Below are positions 17,852 to 29,915 of a DNA stretch of 64,000 bases, in pieces (position 1 is the stretch's first letter; every line of letters starts with the position of its first letter). The position numbers and the translations under genes were made by a program. The notes beneath the pieces are model-generated. The model made no database searches. It saw only the letters and a list, made by a program, of their open reading frames with translations, and was not told the origin of the DNA. Source of the DNA: Enterococcus diestrammenae (GTDB taxonomy: Bacteria > Bacillota > Bacilli > Lactobacillales > Enterococcaceae); assembly GCF_009933255.1 (NCBI RefSeq), contig NZ_MAEI01000014.1, positions 12,217-76,216 on the forward strand, written 5' to 3'.

Positions 17852-18183
17852 GGTCATTGCCTCCTAATCATCTCCTTATTCTACAAGAATCTCACGGCAA
17901 ATACAAACCTAGATGGTCCCTGGATTAGTTAAGAATCTACAAAGATAACAGAAGTTACTGCTATCTTTTACCCGTCAGTTATTTTAAATAACAGTCTTCT
18001 AAACCTGTCTTTTTTAGAGGCTATACTCGTTTCAAATTGACTCTTCTTCAACCATTTATAAGAAGAATAGCCTATGAAAAGTCACCAACCCGTGAGTAAA
18101 AATTCTGAAAACGCCAAAACACCGCCTCCTGAGATGGGAGACAGTGCCTAATCTAATCGGTTTTTCTTCGCTAAAAGCTAGCC
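17852..18183. other. dnaB-rplI intergenic region
   Basis: No open reading frame with a ribosome binding site was found. Short imperfect hairpins are visible (around 18005-18020 and 18120-18145), but none has a clear U-run, so the end of the gdpP-rplI transcript is not located. Confidence 0.3.
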
Positions 18184-18636
18184 TTACTCAGCCACTACAT
18201 GGACATTGAGGACAGCCGTTACGTCCGTATGCAATTTTGCAGGGACTTTCGTAAACCCAAGCGTCCGAATAGGATTTGGCAAATCTAGCTTGCGTTTGTC
18301 GATTTTCACGCCGTATTGCTTTTGCAAGGCATCAGCAATCTGTTTAGAAGGAATCGAGCCAAACAAGCGACTATCTTCCCCCGCTTTAGCTTTTAGTTCC
18401 ACCACGGTATCTTCTTTTTCTAGGATTGCTTTCAATTCTTGGGCTTCTTTTAGAATTTCTGCTTCATGTTTTTCTTGCGCTTTTTTCTGCCCCTTCAAAA
18501 TTGCCACATTTTCCTTATTGGCTTCTTTTGCTAAGTTATTTTTTAGTAAAAAGTTTTGAGCATAGCCAGTTGGTACTTCTTTGACTTCACCTTTTTTACC
18601 TTTGCCTTTAACATCTTGTAAAAAAATTACTTTCAT
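18184..18636 (-). CDS. rplI: 50S ribosomal protein L9
   Basis: A 150-residue L9 with the N-terminal globular domain ([16 protein letters not shown] and [10 protein letters not shown]), the long exposed connecting helix (about 40-75, K/E/A-rich) and the C-terminal RNA-binding domain ([11 protein letters not shown] near 91). The start overlaps the gdpP stop as ATGA, so the two are coupled. Confidence 0.97.
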   Translation of the reverse strand: MKVIFLQDVKGKGKKGEVKEVPTGYAQNFLLKNNLAKEANKENVAILKGQKKAQEKHEAEILKEAQELKAILEKEDTVVELKAKAGEDSRLFGSIPSKQIADALQKQYGVKIDKRKLDLPNPIRTLGFTKVPAKLHTDVTAVLNVHVVAE

Positions 18637-20588
18637 GTTGTAGCCCCCTCTTGTTTTAACACACTCTGTAGTTCATTATAAAGCATCTCTTTGACTTCGT
18701 GTAGTGTTTTATCCTTGATTTGGGTTGCCGCGTTGGTGAAGTGTCCACCCCCACCCATGGCCTCCATAACCAGCTGTACGTTGATTTTACCACTACTACG
18801 GGCACTGATCGCTACTAGCTGGTCGCTGCGCTCAGTGAGGACGAAAGAGGCTTCTACGCCATTCATAGATAACAAGGTATCAGCTGTTTTTGCCGCTGTA
18901 ACATTGTTGTAGGCTTTTCCTTCATCGCCGCAAGCAATTACTATATCTGGTGTGACAAACTCACTCTTAGCAACCAACTCACTAATCTCTAAGAAGGATG
19001 TTAAATCCGAACTCAGTAAATATTGGATCAAATCCGTATTGGCACCACTTGCTTTTAAATAACTAGAAATATCAAACGTTCGCGGACTAGTTCGTACCAC
19101 ATAATTCTTCGTATCCACAAAAATACCCGCCAACAGCAAACTTGCCGTAAATTTATCCAATCTTTTGCTCGCATTGCTTTCATATTGAATCAACTCAGCC
19201 ACCAATTCAGAAGCAGAAGAGGCGGAGGATTCAATATAGGTTAGTAATGGCTTAGAAGGAAATTCTTCCCCTCGCCGATGATGATCGATAATGGCTACCT
19301 GTTCAAACTTATCATACAGCTCTTGAGAAATCGACATGGAGGGTTTGTGGTAATCCACCATCACCAAGAGGCTGCCTGGTTTCACCATTGTCATCGCCGT
19401 TTCAACAGTAATCAATTTATCTTCCAGCTCAGGGTGCTTATGAATTTCTTCCAAACAGCGCTCAACATCAGGAATCAACTCTTTTTCATTGATAATGACA
19501 AAACTTTCTTTTCCTTGGAAATCGGCTAGACAAGAGACACCAAATGCCGAACCGATAGCATCCATATCCGGATAACGATGTCCCATAACAAAGATTTGTG
19601 GCGTTTCTTGGAAGATTTTTTTCAAAGCGGTGCTCATCGCTCGTGACCGCACCCGTGTCCGCTTGGCTGTACTAGTCGTGGTTCCACCATAGAACTTGGG
19701 TTTAGCGGCCTCAGAGACGTCCTTAAGCACTACCTGATCGCCCCCACGTACCAAGGCGATATCCAGATTGCTCTGGGCAGTGTCCCCGATTTTTTCTAAC
19801 TTATCTTCTCCATAGGCGATTCCCATACTGATTGTCATTGGGAAGTTCTGATCTTCAGCTGCTTTTCGTAGCCGTTCCACGATGGAGAATTTGTCCTTTT
19901 CCATCCGGATGATATCTTCGAGTCGAGCAGTAAAGAAAAAGCGCTCAGCATTTAATCGTTTATAATAAACCTCGTATTCATCACACCAATCAGAAATGAA
20001 GGTAGTCACAAAAGAATTAAGATAGGAAACTTCTTTATCATCCTTCTGATCGATTAAATCGTCGTAATTATCTATCGAGATAAAACCAATCGCCGCCTGT
20101 TGATCTTGCTGGCGTTGGATAGCCGCGACTTCTTGAGAAATATTCTCAATGAAAATAATTCCCTTATCAAAATCGATACGATACCGGAGATTCTCTTTTC
20201 CGAGGTTCACTTCACCCGTCGCCGAATGGGCTTTAATAGCGGGAACTAGTTGTTTTTCCCATAACGCAGCACCATATTTTTCTTGCAGCAAAATCGCTTT
20301 TTCATTTAGCCAAGTAATATTGTATTGATCATCAAATAGATATAAAGGAAAAGGAGATTCCTTGGATAAGTACTCAGAGTTTTCTTCCGCAAGATTAGCA
20401 GCTTGACTGATTTTTTCTTGCTCACTTAACTCTAAGAAGTGCCGCACTTCTACATATAAGCGATAGATGCATAAAGAAGCCAGCAGCGCCAAAACTGCTA
20501 AAAACCAGCGCCATGGGATCAGCAAGATACACAGCACTTGAATCACAGTAATCAGTACTAATAGTTTTACAAAACGATTACGATCCAT
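18633..20588 (-). CDS. gdpP: Cyclic-di-AMP phosphodiesterase
   Basis: A 651-residue membrane enzyme that hydrolyses c-di-AMP and so affects potassium and osmolyte balance and cell-wall stress. Two N-terminal membrane helices (about 8-47) are followed by a PAS-like region (about 70-160), a degenerate GGDEF domain (about 170-300; no G-G-D-E-F motif) and the DHH/DHHA1 phosphodiesterase. Metal ligands are visible in [13 protein letters not shown] near 335-347, V-D-Y-H-K near 415 and I-D-H-H-R-R near 442. DHHA1 has G-G-G-G-H-F near 616. AAAGGAGTAAAGA precedes the ATG. Confidence 0.95.
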   Translation of the reverse strand: MDRNRFVKLLVLITVIQVLCILLIPWRWFLAVLALLASLCIYRLYVEVRHFLELSEQEKISQAANLAEENSEYLSKESPFPLYLFDDQYNITWLNEKAILLQEKYGAALWEKQLVPAIKAHSATGEVNLGKENLRYRIDFDKGIIFIENISQEVAAIQRQQDQQAAIGFISIDNYDDLIDQKDDKEVSYLNSFVTTFISDWCDEYEVYYKRLNAERFFFTARLEDIIRMEKDKFSIVERLRKAAEDQNFPMTISMGIAYGEDKLEKIGDTAQSNLDIALVRGGDQVVLKDVSEAAKPKFYGGTTTSTAKRTRVRSRAMSTALKKIFQETPQIFVMGHRYPDMDAIGSAFGVSCLADFQGKESFVIINEKELIPDVERCLEEIHKHPELEDKLITVETAMTMVKPGSLLVMVDYHKPSMSISQELYDKFEQVAIIDHHRRGEEFPSKPLLTYIESSASSASELVAELIQYESNASKRLDKFTASLLLAGIFVDTKNYVVRTSPRTFDISSYLKASGANTDLIQYLLSSDLTSFLEISELVAKSEFVTPDIVIACGDEGKAYNNVTAAKTADTLLSMNGVEASFVLTERSDQLVAISARSSGKINVQLVMEAMGGGGHFTNAATQIKDKTLHEVKEMLYNELQSVLKQEGATT

Positions 20589-20908
20589 TCTTTACTCCTT
20601 TCTTTCACGATTAAGTTACCAACTTGTTTGCATCCTCGCTTTGCATTGGACATGCGAAGAAGCCGATACGAGCTAGTAACAGTTCGCATAAATAGGATTA
20701 TCTAAAAAAGCATCATCGCTATTATTTTAACATAAAGCCCGTCATTCTGCGATATAGAGCCGTTTCTACCAGTATGATTGGCAAGTCTAAATAAACGTAT
20801 TCCCTTTTTGAGAATTACGGCAGAATCAAACTCTGGATAGCGCTTTATCATAAGTCGATTTCTTCTTAATTTCACGGATAGCTAGTTTATAAAACTCGAT
20901 TCACAAAA

Positions 20909-20924
20909 AGTTCCACGTGAAACT
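20909..20924. promoter_or_regulatory. parS-like site
   Basis: AGTTCCACGTGAAACT keeps the 14-bp parS core GTTCCACGTGAAAC exactly; only the two outer bases differ from consensus. It is intergenic and about 1.1 kb from the perfect site at 22027. Confidence 0.82.
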
Positions 20925-20951
20925 TTTTTATTGTCAAGAGATCATTTTTTC

Positions 20952-21009
20952 ATGATCCTACAAATCAAAAAGGCTAATACCAAGCCAATCATTTTATTTG
21001 TAGGATCAT
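20952..21009. repeat. Perfect 14-bp inverted repeat near parS
   Basis: ATGATCCTACAAAT at 20952-20965 is repeated in reverse complement at 20996-21009, with a 30-nt loop. It has no U-run. It could form an RNA hairpin or be a binding site. Confidence 0.6.
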
Positions 21010-21118
21010 CATATCTCAGCTGATTTCCCATTCTAAGCAAATCAACAAGCTTACAACCTGACCTTCTTTGAAATAACTCACCCTACCCTAATCCTCCTAA
21101 TAATGGCTCTGAAAAAGC

Positions 21119-21160
21119 TAAAAAACCTCTCAACGACCGCTGAAAGTCATTGAGAGGTTT
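21119..21160 (-). terminator. Terminator of the rpsF-ssb-rpsR operon
   Basis: On the minus strand AAACCTCTCAA and TTGAGAGGTTT pair around a 16-nt loop, followed by TTTTAGC. It lies 12 nt after the rpsR stop. Confidence 0.85.
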
Positions 21161-21171
21161 CATCAAGTATC

Positions 21172-21408
21172 TTATTCTTCGCCTACGAATGGTAACAAGC
21201 CCATGATACGTGCTCGTTTGATAGCGATAGTCAATTTACGTTGGTTTTTCGCACCAGTCCCAGTCACACGACGTGGCAAGATTTTGCCTCGTTCGCTGAT
21301 GAAACGTTTAAGCAATTCAACATCTTTGTAATCGATGTGTTCGATGTGGTTAGCTGCGATATAGTCAACTTTACGACGTTTACGTCCGCCTCTACGTTGT
21401 TGTGCCAT
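21172..21408 (-). CDS. rpsR: 30S ribosomal protein S18
   Basis: A 78-residue S18, rich in Arg/Lys, with the [13 protein letters not shown]-terminus, the [22 protein letters not shown] core and [11 protein letters not shown] near the C-terminus. It is the last gene of rpsF-ssb-rpsR. S18 pairs with S6 on the ribosomal platform. Confidence 0.97.
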   Translation of the reverse strand: MAQQRRGGRKRRKVDYIAANHIEHIDYKDVELLKRFISERGKILPRRVTGTGAKNQRKLTIAIKRARIMGLLPFVGEE

Positions 21409-21435
21409 TTAAATTCCCTCCTGTCAATTTACCCA

Positions 21436-21996
21436 TTAAAATGGGAGATCATCGTCGGAAATGTCGATAGACGTCCCGGAATTGCTGAATGGATCAGCAG
21501 TATCACGGTCGAAATTCGGCATCCCATTGAATGGTTGAGAAGTTTTGTTTTGATTTTGATCGAATGAGTTATTGTTGCTTGAGCTTTGTTGGCCACCACT
21601 GTAACTATTGGTTGAACCAAAGTTACTAGAATTGTTGTTGTAACTACCACCAGCTTGTTGACGTTGTTCAGACTGTTGTCTTGACTCCAACAATTGGAAG
21701 TTATCCGCTACGACTTCTGTGACATATACTCGTTGACCTTGTTGATTTTCATAATTACGTGTTTGGATACGTCCAGTAATACCTAGCAAAGTACCTTTTT
21801 TAGCATAGTTTGCCATAGTTTCTGCTGGTTTACGCCAAATGACGCAATTGATGAAATCTGCTTCCCGATCACCATTTTGATTGGTAAAGTTACGATTTAC
21901 CGCCAAAGTGAATGTTGCTACTGCAGCTCCACTGGTGGTATAACGCAATTCAGGATCCTTGGTCAAGCGACCGACTAAAACGACATTGTTAATCAA
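21436..21996 (-). CDS. ssb: Single-stranded DNA-binding protein
   Basis: A 186-residue SSB. The OB-fold occupies about 1-105 ([19 protein letters not shown]). A Ser/Asn/Gly/Gln-rich flexible linker follows (about 110-170), then the acidic partner-binding tip D-D-D-L-P-F. It coats ssDNA and recruits repair and replication proteins. The start is TTG with GAGAGGAGC upstream. It is co-transcribed between rpsF and rpsR, the usual Firmicute arrangement. A perfect parS site lies in the gap to rpsF. Confidence 0.97.
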   Translation of the reverse strand: MINNVVLVGRLTKDPELRYTTSGAAVATFTLAVNRNFTNQNGDREADFINCVIWRKPAETMANYAKKGTLLGITGRIQTRNYENQQGQRVYVTEVVADNFQLLESRQQSEQRQQAGGSYNNNSSNFGSTNSYSGGQQSSSNNNSFDQNQNKTSQPFNGMPNFDRDTADPFSNSGTSIDISDDDLPF

Positions 21997-22026
21997 AAGT
22001 CCACGCTCCTCTCCTCATCGTTAAAA

Positions 22027-22042
22027 TGTTTCACGTGAAACA
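22027..22042. promoter_or_regulatory. parS site (perfect)
   Basis: TGTTTCACGTGAAACA, a full 16-bp match to the parS consensus, in the 58-nt gap between the rpsF stop and the ssb start, inside an essential operon. It is the best parS in the window, about 9-11 kb left of oriC. Confidence 0.93.
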
Positions 22043-22054
22043 AAATCAGATGAA

Positions 22055-22354
22055 TTATACTTCTTCTTTAACAATCATGTGACGAAGAATATCGTCGTTG
22101 ATTTTTGCCAAACGGTCAAATTCGTTGATCGCTGCAGCAGTTGATGGAGAAGTAACTTTAACGATGTGGTAGATACCTTCACGGAATCCGTTCATTTCGT
22201 ACGCTAAGCGGCGTTTTTCCCAATCTTTTGATTCAACGACTTCAGCACCGTTGTCTTTCAAGATTGAATCGAAACGTTCGATCAAAGCAGCTTTTGCTTC
22301 CTCATCAATGTTTGGACGAATAATGTATGTGATTTCATACTTCGCGTTTTCCAT
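22055..22354 (-). CDS. rpsF: 30S ribosomal protein S6
   Basis: A 99-residue S6 with the ferredoxin-like fold: [10 protein letters not shown] near the start, the [19 protein letters not shown] stretch near 45-63 and a C-terminal R-H-M-I-V-K. First gene of rpsF-ssb-rpsR, with TAGGGAGGTGAAAATCA upstream. The leader is about 75 nt with hairpin potential. An S6:S18 autoregulatory site is known in this operon family but was not clearly recognised. Confidence 0.97.
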   Translation of the reverse strand: MENAKYEITYIIRPNIDEEAKAALIERFDSILKDNGAEVVESKDWEKRRLAYEMNGFREGIYHIVKVTSPSTAAAINEFDRLAKINDDILRHMIVKEEV

Positions 22355-22438
22355 TGATTTTCACCTCCCTATGGACTTTGGCCCTCAGCTTTTCTGAGAG
22401 CAGAGAGAGCTGTCTTTTCAGACTACTCACAAAGTAAA

Positions 22439-22467
22439 AGTATACAGGAAATCTTCTAGTAAAGCAA
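22439..22467 (-). promoter_or_regulatory. rpsF operon promoter
   Basis: On the minus strand TTGCTT (22467-22462), a 17-nt spacer and TATACT (22444-22439). It would give a leader of about 75-80 nt before rpsF. Confidence 0.7.
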
Positions 22468-23249
22468 GTTTTTTATTCGTAATGCTTGTTTTTACTCTTT
22501 TTGAAATTGACAGGAGGGAGCATCTCAACCATCCTGACCCCTCCATGGGAAAGTACGCAAAACGGATGAAAGTAGGAGGCAAGATATAAAAAATAGCCAG
22601 GTTGGGGTTGCGCCTAATAAATGAGAATCACGCCCTAGGATTTGAATAAACTAAGGAAGACAAAGTAAGCTTCTGAGCATCAACGGTAACTAGTGGAAAT
22701 CCACCGTTTTATGCCCCCTCCTGCGATTTTAGCTAAAAAAGGCAATGAAGGTACCTGCCATCAGTAAACATCGGTCAGCGGCTATTCTACGCCCCTATTT
22801 CTCCCACTCATAGCGTTAGCCATATTTCCCAAAAAGCCCCGGCTATTTTTCCACAGTGGATAACTTTTTGCTTAAGAACAACACTTTTAAGTTTTCCACA
22901 AATCAGCAAATTTCCCTCAGAAAATTTGCTTTAGGATTTATCCACAATGACCAGAGACTAAAAAAATCAGGGTGAACTTACTTCTAGAGAAATACTTGGA
23001 TTGTAGTGGAACCGATAAATACCAAGGAAAGAACCATTAACATTTTGCTAGAGCAGTTTAACAAATCGCTACTCAGAACCGAACTATAGGTAAAAAAGTT
23101 TCTTTGCCCTCGGACATCTTTCACACGACAACCCATTTCCTATAGAGCTAATTTTCACCTTCTTCGTGACATCAATTTGACAGCATGATATGCCACTTAG
23201 TTCCTGATACAGCAGCCTTTTTGGACTTATTTTATAAGTTCAAGGTATT
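22468..23249. other. rpsF-gyrA intergenic region without a recognised gene
   Basis: About 780 nt. I see no ORF with a ribosome binding site, no tRNA and no known riboswitch. A DnaA-box cluster occupies 22847-22946. The rest includes short GC-richer palindromes (for example CGGT/ACCG around 22690-22712) of unknown meaning. Confidence 0.4.
22847..22946. promoter_or_regulatory. DnaA-box cluster outside oriC
   Basis: Four DnaA-box-like 9-mers lie within 100 nt: TTTTCCACA (22847), AGTGGATAA (22855, opposite strand), TTTTCCACA (22892) and exact TTATCCACA (22938). They sit between gyrA and rpsF, about 8 kb from the dnaA-dnaN origin. Confidence 0.65.
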
Positions 23250-23279
23250 AAAAAGCCTGCACTAGTTTCCCAGTGCAGG
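23250..23279 (-). terminator. Terminator of gyrA
   Basis: On the minus strand CCTGCACT pairs with AGTGCAGG around an 8-nt loop and is followed by CTTTTTAA, 20 nt after the gyrA stop. Confidence 0.85.
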
Positions 23280-23298
23280 TGAGTGAGCTTGCTTTCAA

Positions 23299-25818
23299 TT
23301 ATTCTTCAGTTGTTTCTGGTACTTCAGTCGTATCTGTTGGTTCCAGAGTACTAGTCGCTTCAGTTATTTCAGTCGCTTCCGCTTCTTCAGCTTCTGGTTC
23401 AATGACTGCCATGGTCACGACTTTGGCCTCGTCTTCCATTCGCATCAAGCGAACCCCAAGAGTTGCTCGACCCGTCTGAGATACACCATCTACGTTGAAT
23501 CGGATGATAACCCCTTTATCAGTGATGACCATGATATCTTCTGTCCCATCCACGGTGGTCAAGCCAGCCAATGGACCATTTTTCGGTGTGATATTGGCGG
23601 TCTTAATCCCTTTACCGCCACGACCTTTGATTGGATATTCTGTGCCTGCAGTGCGTTTCCCATAGCCGTTTTCGGTGATGACCAAGACTTCTTTATCATC
23701 AGTCAGTGGTGCCACCCCGACGACATAATCTTCGTCACGTAAGCGAATCCCGCGGACCCCTGCGGCAGTACGTCCCATGTCCCGCACAGCTGCTTCTTTA
23801 AAGGTGACGGAATAACCACCATGAGTCCCGATGATAATCGTAGAATCACCAGCTGTTTCAAGAACACTGACCAATTCATCCCCGTCCTTCAAACCGATTG
23901 CAATCAAACCGTTGCTACGGATGTTAGAGAAGGCCTCCACTGAAGTCCGTTTGACGATCCCTAAGCGAGTGGTGAAGAAGAGGTAACGACCAGATTCTGG
24001 ACCCCCATTAACGGCGATAATCGTTTGGATACTTTCAGCTGAATCAATCCCTAACAAGTTAATGACAGGAATTCCCTTAGCAGCCCGACCGTATTCCGGA
24101 ATTTCGTAGCCTTTCGCTTTGTATACTTTCCCCATATTGGTAAAGAAGAGGAGCGTATCGTGGGTAGAACAAGATACTAGCGTCTTCACGAAGTCTTCAT
24201 CGTGAACCCCCATTCCTTGGACCCCACGACCACCACGGCGTTGAGCTCGGAACTCAGAGTTTGAGACCCGTTTGATGTAGCCATTGTTGGTCAATGTGAT
24301 GACGACTTCATCTTCTTCAATCAAGTCTTCATCTTCCAAACTCAAGACTTCACCGACCAACAGCTCTGTCCGACGATCGTCGCCAAATCGATTGGCTACG
24401 TCTTTTAGTTCCGTAATGATGATTTCTCGTACTCGTTCTGGACGAGCCAGGATATCTTTCAAGTCTTCAATCAGTTTCAAGAGTTCTTGGTATTCATTTT
24501 CGATCTTATCCCGTTCCAAACCGGTTAGACGACGCAAACGCATGTCCAAAATAGCTTGAGCTTGGCGATCAGAAAGCTTGAAACGCTCCATCATGGTGTT
24601 CTTGGCTTCATCGTCCGTCTTAGAACCTCGAATGATGGCGATGATTTCGTCAATATGATCTAAAGCAATCCGTAAGCCTTCCAAAATATGAGCCCGTGCT
24701 TCGGCTTTATCTTTATCAAATTGAGTACGACGGGTGACGACTTCTTCTTGGTGTTCCACATAGTTAACCAAGATTTCCTTCAAGCTGAGAATCTTCGGCA
24801 CACCTTTTTCGATGGCCAACATATTAAAGCCAAAAGAAGATTGCAAAGCAGTCATTTTATATAAGTTATTTAAAATAACAGAGGCGCTAACATCGCGACG
24901 CACATCGATGACAATCCGCATACCTTCCCGGCTAGATTCATCTCGTAAATCGGTGATACCTTCGATTCGTTTGTCCCGGTGAAGCTCCGAAATCCGTTCA
25001 ATCAGTTTGGCTTTGTTCACCATATAAGGCAATTCCGTAACCAAAATCCGTTCTTTACCGTTAGGCATTTCCGTGATTTCCACTTTTGCCCGAACTGTAA
25101 TCGAACCTTTCCCAGTTTCATAAGCACGACGGATGCCAGATTTACCCATCACCAAACCACCAGTAGGGAAGTCAGGACCAGGCAAAACTTCCATCAATTC
25201 ATTGGTAGTGACATCAGGATTTTCCATCAACAATTCGATGGCAGCAGTAACTTCTCGCAAGTTATGAGGAGGGATATTGGTAGCCATCCCCACGGCAATC
25301 CCAGTCGTCCCATTCACTAGGAGGTTGGGAAAGCGGGCTGGTAAAACTTCTGGTTCTTTTTCGGTATCGTCATAGTTACTGATAAAATCAACGGTATTTT
25401 TATTGATATCCCGTAGCATTTCCATCGCCAGTTTGCTCATCCGGGCTTCGGTATACCGCATCGCTGCGGCTCCGTCACCATCCACAGAACCAAAGTTACC
25501 GTGGCCGTCGACTAGCATGTAACGATAGCTAAAGGTTTGCGCCATCCGAACCATTGATTCGTAAATGGCACTGTCACCATGGGGGTGGTATTTCCCCATG
25601 ACATCCCCGACGATTCTGGCAGATTTTTTATGGGGTTTATCCGGGGTTACCCCCAATTCGTTCATCCCGTATAAAATACGGCGATGTACAGGTTTCAACC
25701 CATCTCGGACATCCGGCAAAGCCCGTGCCACGATAACACTCATGGCATAGTCGATGAAGGAGGTCTTCATTTCACTGGTTAGGTTGACATTTTGGATATT
25801 CTCTTGATGATCTTCCAC
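23299..25818 (-). CDS. gyrA: DNA gyrase subunit A
   Basis: An 839-residue breakage-reunion subunit that, with GyrB, introduces negative supercoils. The catalytic Tyr is in A-A-M-R-Y-T-E-A-R near residue 123. The quinolone-determining stretch reads H-G-D-S-A-I-Y-E-S, with Ser and Glu at the usual susceptible positions. The C-terminal pinwheel (about 500-800) carries the GyrA box-like Q-R-R-G-G-R-G. The last 35 residues are an acidic Glu/Thr/Pro-rich tail. The start is GTG with AAGGAGGAAGAA upstream. It follows gyrB after 16 nt. Confidence 0.97.
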   Translation of the reverse strand: MEDHQENIQNVNLTSEMKTSFIDYAMSVIVARALPDVRDGLKPVHRRILYGMNELGVTPDKPHKKSARIVGDVMGKYHPHGDSAIYESMVRMAQTFSYRYMLVDGHGNFGSVDGDGAAAMRYTEARMSKLAMEMLRDINKNTVDFISNYDDTEKEPEVLPARFPNLLVNGTTGIAVGMATNIPPHNLREVTAAIELLMENPDVTTNELMEVLPGPDFPTGGLVMGKSGIRRAYETGKGSITVRAKVEITEMPNGKERILVTELPYMVNKAKLIERISELHRDKRIEGITDLRDESSREGMRIVIDVRRDVSASVILNNLYKMTALQSSFGFNMLAIEKGVPKILSLKEILVNYVEHQEEVVTRRTQFDKDKAEARAHILEGLRIALDHIDEIIAIIRGSKTDDEAKNTMMERFKLSDRQAQAILDMRLRRLTGLERDKIENEYQELLKLIEDLKDILARPERVREIIITELKDVANRFGDDRRTELLVGEVLSLEDEDLIEEDEVVITLTNNGYIKRVSNSEFRAQRRGGRGVQGMGVHDEDFVKTLVSCSTHDTLLFFTNMGKVYKAKGYEIPEYGRAAKGIPVINLLGIDSAESIQTIIAVNGGPESGRYLFFTTRLGIVKRTSVEAFSNIRSNGLIAIGLKDGDELVSVLETAGDSTIIIGTHGGYSVTFKEAAVRDMGRTAAGVRGIRLRDEDYVVGVAPLTDDKEVLVITENGYGKRTAGTEYPIKGRGGKGIKTANITPKNGPLAGLTTVDGTEDIMVITDKGVIIRFNVDGVSQTGRATLGVRLMRMEDEAKVVTMAVIEPEAEEAEATEITEATSTLEPTDTTEVPETTEE

Positions 25819-25834
25819 AGTTTATTCTTCCTCC

Positions 25835-27784
<1,950 letters not shown>

Positions 27785-27914
27785 TTAACGAAAAACTCCT
27801 TTCAATCCAAGGTTTAATAGTCAACGTCTCTCGTGACTCTAAACCATCTATACATTGCAAACGAGTAGTGGCCCTAAGCGTTGACCACCCTCCTATTTCA
27901 CGTTTTTATCCGAC
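27785..27914. other. recF-gyrB gap
   Basis: 130 nt without a gene. AAAGGAG for gyrB lies 11 nt before its ATG. No terminator is visible, so read-through from the dnaN-recF unit into gyrBA is likely. Confidence 0.4.
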
Positions 27915-29069
27915 TCACTGTAAAGGTTCCTTGCTGTCGGGATTGGTAGTCACGGGCTCTTTGCTAATCCTTCCTTGTGAGACATAATAAATCGCCGGTT
28001 CAACGGTCATTTTATTTTTGACATGTTCCAAGGTGGTAGTCGTGAGAAAAGTCTGGACCTTGTCTTCAATGGTCTCCAACAGGTGTAGTTGTCGCGAATC
28101 GTCCAGTTCACTCATCACATCATCCAGCAGCAAAATCGGATATTCGCCGGTCTCAGCTTTCATCAGATCGATTTCTGCTAGCTTCACACTAAGGGCCGTG
28201 GTTCGCTGTTGTCCTTGAGAGCCATAAGTTTGGACTTCTTTGCCATTGATAGCAAAACTCAAGTCATCACGATGGGGTCCCACCTGGGTACTCATACGGA
28301 AGCGCTCCTTATCTCGGGATTGCTTCAACTTTTCCAAAAAGGCCGCTTGAATTGTCGCTACCTCAGCGGTTTCCTCAAAAGGCACCGACGAAACATAGTG
28401 TAACGTCAAAGTTTCTTTGTTTTGGCTGATTTTTTGATGGAGGGCATTAGCCCAGTGTTCCAGACGATTGACAAAGCGTTGGCGAGCAAACAAGACTTTC
28501 GCCCCAAAGCTCACCAGCTGTTCATCAAGAATCTCTAAGTACACCGGATCGACTTTTTTTTCACCAGCTGTCTGTTTGAGATACTGGTTACGCTGCTTCA
28601 ACACCCCTTGGTACTGCACCAAATCATAAAGATATATCGGGTCAATCTGGCCAATTTCCATATCCAGAAACTTCCGCCGCACTTGGGGACTACCTTTCAC
28701 CAAAGATAAATCCTCTGGTGCAAATAAAATCACATTCATCTGCCCCACGTAGCTAGAAAGTTTCTTTTGTTCGATATGATTGACCTTGGTTTTGCGCCCT
28801 TTTTTGGTCAAGGTAATCTCCAAAGGTACTTGGTTATTGCGCTTTTGCAGGGTGCCTTTTAGATAGGCTTGGTCACTATCAAAGGCGATCAGCTCTTGTT
28901 CGTTATTGGTACGATGACTACGAGTCATGGCTAATACGTAGATACTTTCCAAAACATTGGTTTTCCCTTGAGCGTTTTCACCGAGAAAGATGGTGATATT
29001 TTTGTCAAAGGTTAAAGACAAATCTTGGTAATTGCGAAAATTTCGCAATTGCAGATCATTCAGCTGCAT
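27915..29069 (-). CDS. recF: DNA replication and repair protein RecF
   Basis: A 384-residue SMC-like ATPase that helps load RecA at gaps. Walker A G-E-N-A-Q-G-K-T is at residues 30-37, the ABC-type signature Y-G-S-Q-G-Q-Q-R-T near 290, and Walker B I-L-L-L-D-D-V-M-S-E-L-D near 320. The ATG at 29069 is preferred because AAGGA directly abuts the alternative ATG at 29078. The start overlaps the end of yaaA by 14 nt, showing coupling. Confidence 0.95.
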   Translation of the reverse strand: MQLNDLQLRNFRNYQDLSLTFDKNITIFLGENAQGKTNVLESIYVLAMTRSHRTNNEQELIAFDSDQAYLKGTLQKRNNQVPLEITLTKKGRKTKVNHIEQKKLSSYVGQMNVILFAPEDLSLVKGSPQVRRKFLDMEIGQIDPIYLYDLVQYQGVLKQRNQYLKQTAGEKKVDPVYLEILDEQLVSFGAKVLFARQRFVNRLEHWANALHQKISQNKETLTLHYVSSVPFEETAEVATIQAAFLEKLKQSRDKERFRMSTQVGPHRDDLSFAINGKEVQTYGSQGQQRTTALSVKLAEIDLMKAETGEYPILLLDDVMSELDDSRQLHLLETIEDKVQTFLTTTTLEHVKNKMTVEPAIYYVSQGRISKEPVTTNPDSKEPLQ

Positions 29070-29301
29070 GATCGCCATCCTTTTTCGCCATAAAAAAAGT
29101 ACCTTCGTCAGGTAACTCGATCATCATCCCCGGATAGAGCTTACGACCTCGGCGATTTTCCGGTTCGCCATCCACTAACACCGTATTTTCTGCCAAATAC
29201 CACTTGGCTTGGCCACCACTGGAAATCACACTGACCTCTTTTAGGACTTGCCCGAGAGTCATGTATTCACTGGCATCATCCAAATAAATTTTTTCTTTCA
29301 T
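29056..29301 (-). CDS. yaaA: S4-domain RNA-binding protein YaaA/RlbA type
   Basis: An 81-residue protein built around one S4 domain (Y-M-T-L-G-Q-V-L-K-E through S-G-G-Q-A-K-W-Y-L and V-D-G-E-P-E-N-R-R-G-R-K-L-Y-P-G). It is always found between dnaN and recF in Firmicutes. A role in ribosome 50S assembly has been proposed for it. The start at 29301 (MKEKIYLDD) is chosen from the family N-terminus and a GAGG 7 nt upstream. It overlaps recF. Confidence 0.88.
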   Translation of the reverse strand: MKEKIYLDDASEYMTLGQVLKEVSVISSGGQAKWYLAENTVLVDGEPENRRGRKLYPGMMIELPDEGTFFMAKKDGDHAAE

Positions 29302-29785
29302 TTTCAGGCCTCGTTTCCAAATATGCTGAAGGAACATAAATACCTCGGCAAGCAAGAAAGGCTGAACGAACTCATCTCAGTTCGTGAAGCCAAGCAAAGT
29401 TAGACTTGATATTACAAAGTTTTATCATATCTTCGTCTATCAAAGAAATAGCCAAGGCGACGCAGGTTTGTCTCCTTGGTTATATAAGCGTATTTCTACC
29501 ATTGCTAGTCACCAAAGTCCTGCTTTCACCATAAAACAGATACTATGATTATACCTTTTTTTGCAGGGAAAAACAAATTTATCAAGGTATTTTTCCCTCT
29601 CAGCAGACTTATGCCATTTCGATAAAATATATCCTTCAAGAAAAAAAACGCTGAAAAACGATTTTAGGGGCATTTTCGTTAATATTTCTGATTTTCTGCT
29701 ACTTTCGCTAGTCATTTTCATCTTTCATGAAAATTGTCAGGACAAGAAAAAGAACAACAGTTTTAGTGACTGTGCTAATTACGCC
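29302..29785. other. dnaN-yaaA intergenic region
   Basis: No gene supported. It holds a hairpin with ACGAAC/GTTCGT arms (29368-29385), whose flank CAGTTCGTGAAGCCAA (29378-29393) recurs in reverse complement at 36768-36783. It also holds a CCAAGG-type hairpin at 29451-29478. The promoter for yaaA-recF is presumably here. Confidence 0.35.
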
Positions 29786-29813
29786 AAAAACAGCCGAAAA
29801 ACCTGCTGTTTTT
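29786..29813. terminator. Second terminator-like hairpin downstream of dnaN
   Basis: AAAAACAGC pairs with GCTGTTTTT around a 10-nt loop, with A and T runs on either side, so it could act on both strands. It backs up the hairpin at 29825-29902. Confidence 0.6.
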
Positions 29814-29824
29814 CTGACAAATAC

Positions 29825-29902
29825 AAAAACACCAACAGCCAGTTCACCTTCTTCTCCAACCGAAGCTGAGAAGTTTGGGAAAAAAGACTGTTGGTGTTTT
29901 TT
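29825..29902 (-). terminator. Terminator of dnaN
   Basis: An outer stem AAAAACACCAACAG / CTGTTGGTGTTTTT encloses an inner CTTCTC/GAGAAG hairpin. The structure begins 14 nt after the dnaN stop. U-runs exist on both strands. The dnaA-dnaN transcript probably ends here. Confidence 0.8.
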
Positions 29903-29915
29903 GCGTTACCTGTTT

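Larger units (their letters stand above)
20589..21118. other. gdpP-rpsR intergenic region with parS and a long inverted repeat
   Basis: About 530 nt without a supported gene. It contains a parS-like site (20909-20924), a perfect 14-bp inverted repeat (20952-21009) and AT-rich flanks. The gdpP promoter must lie within its first 200 nt, but no unambiguous -35/-10 pair was fixed. Confidence 0.4.
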
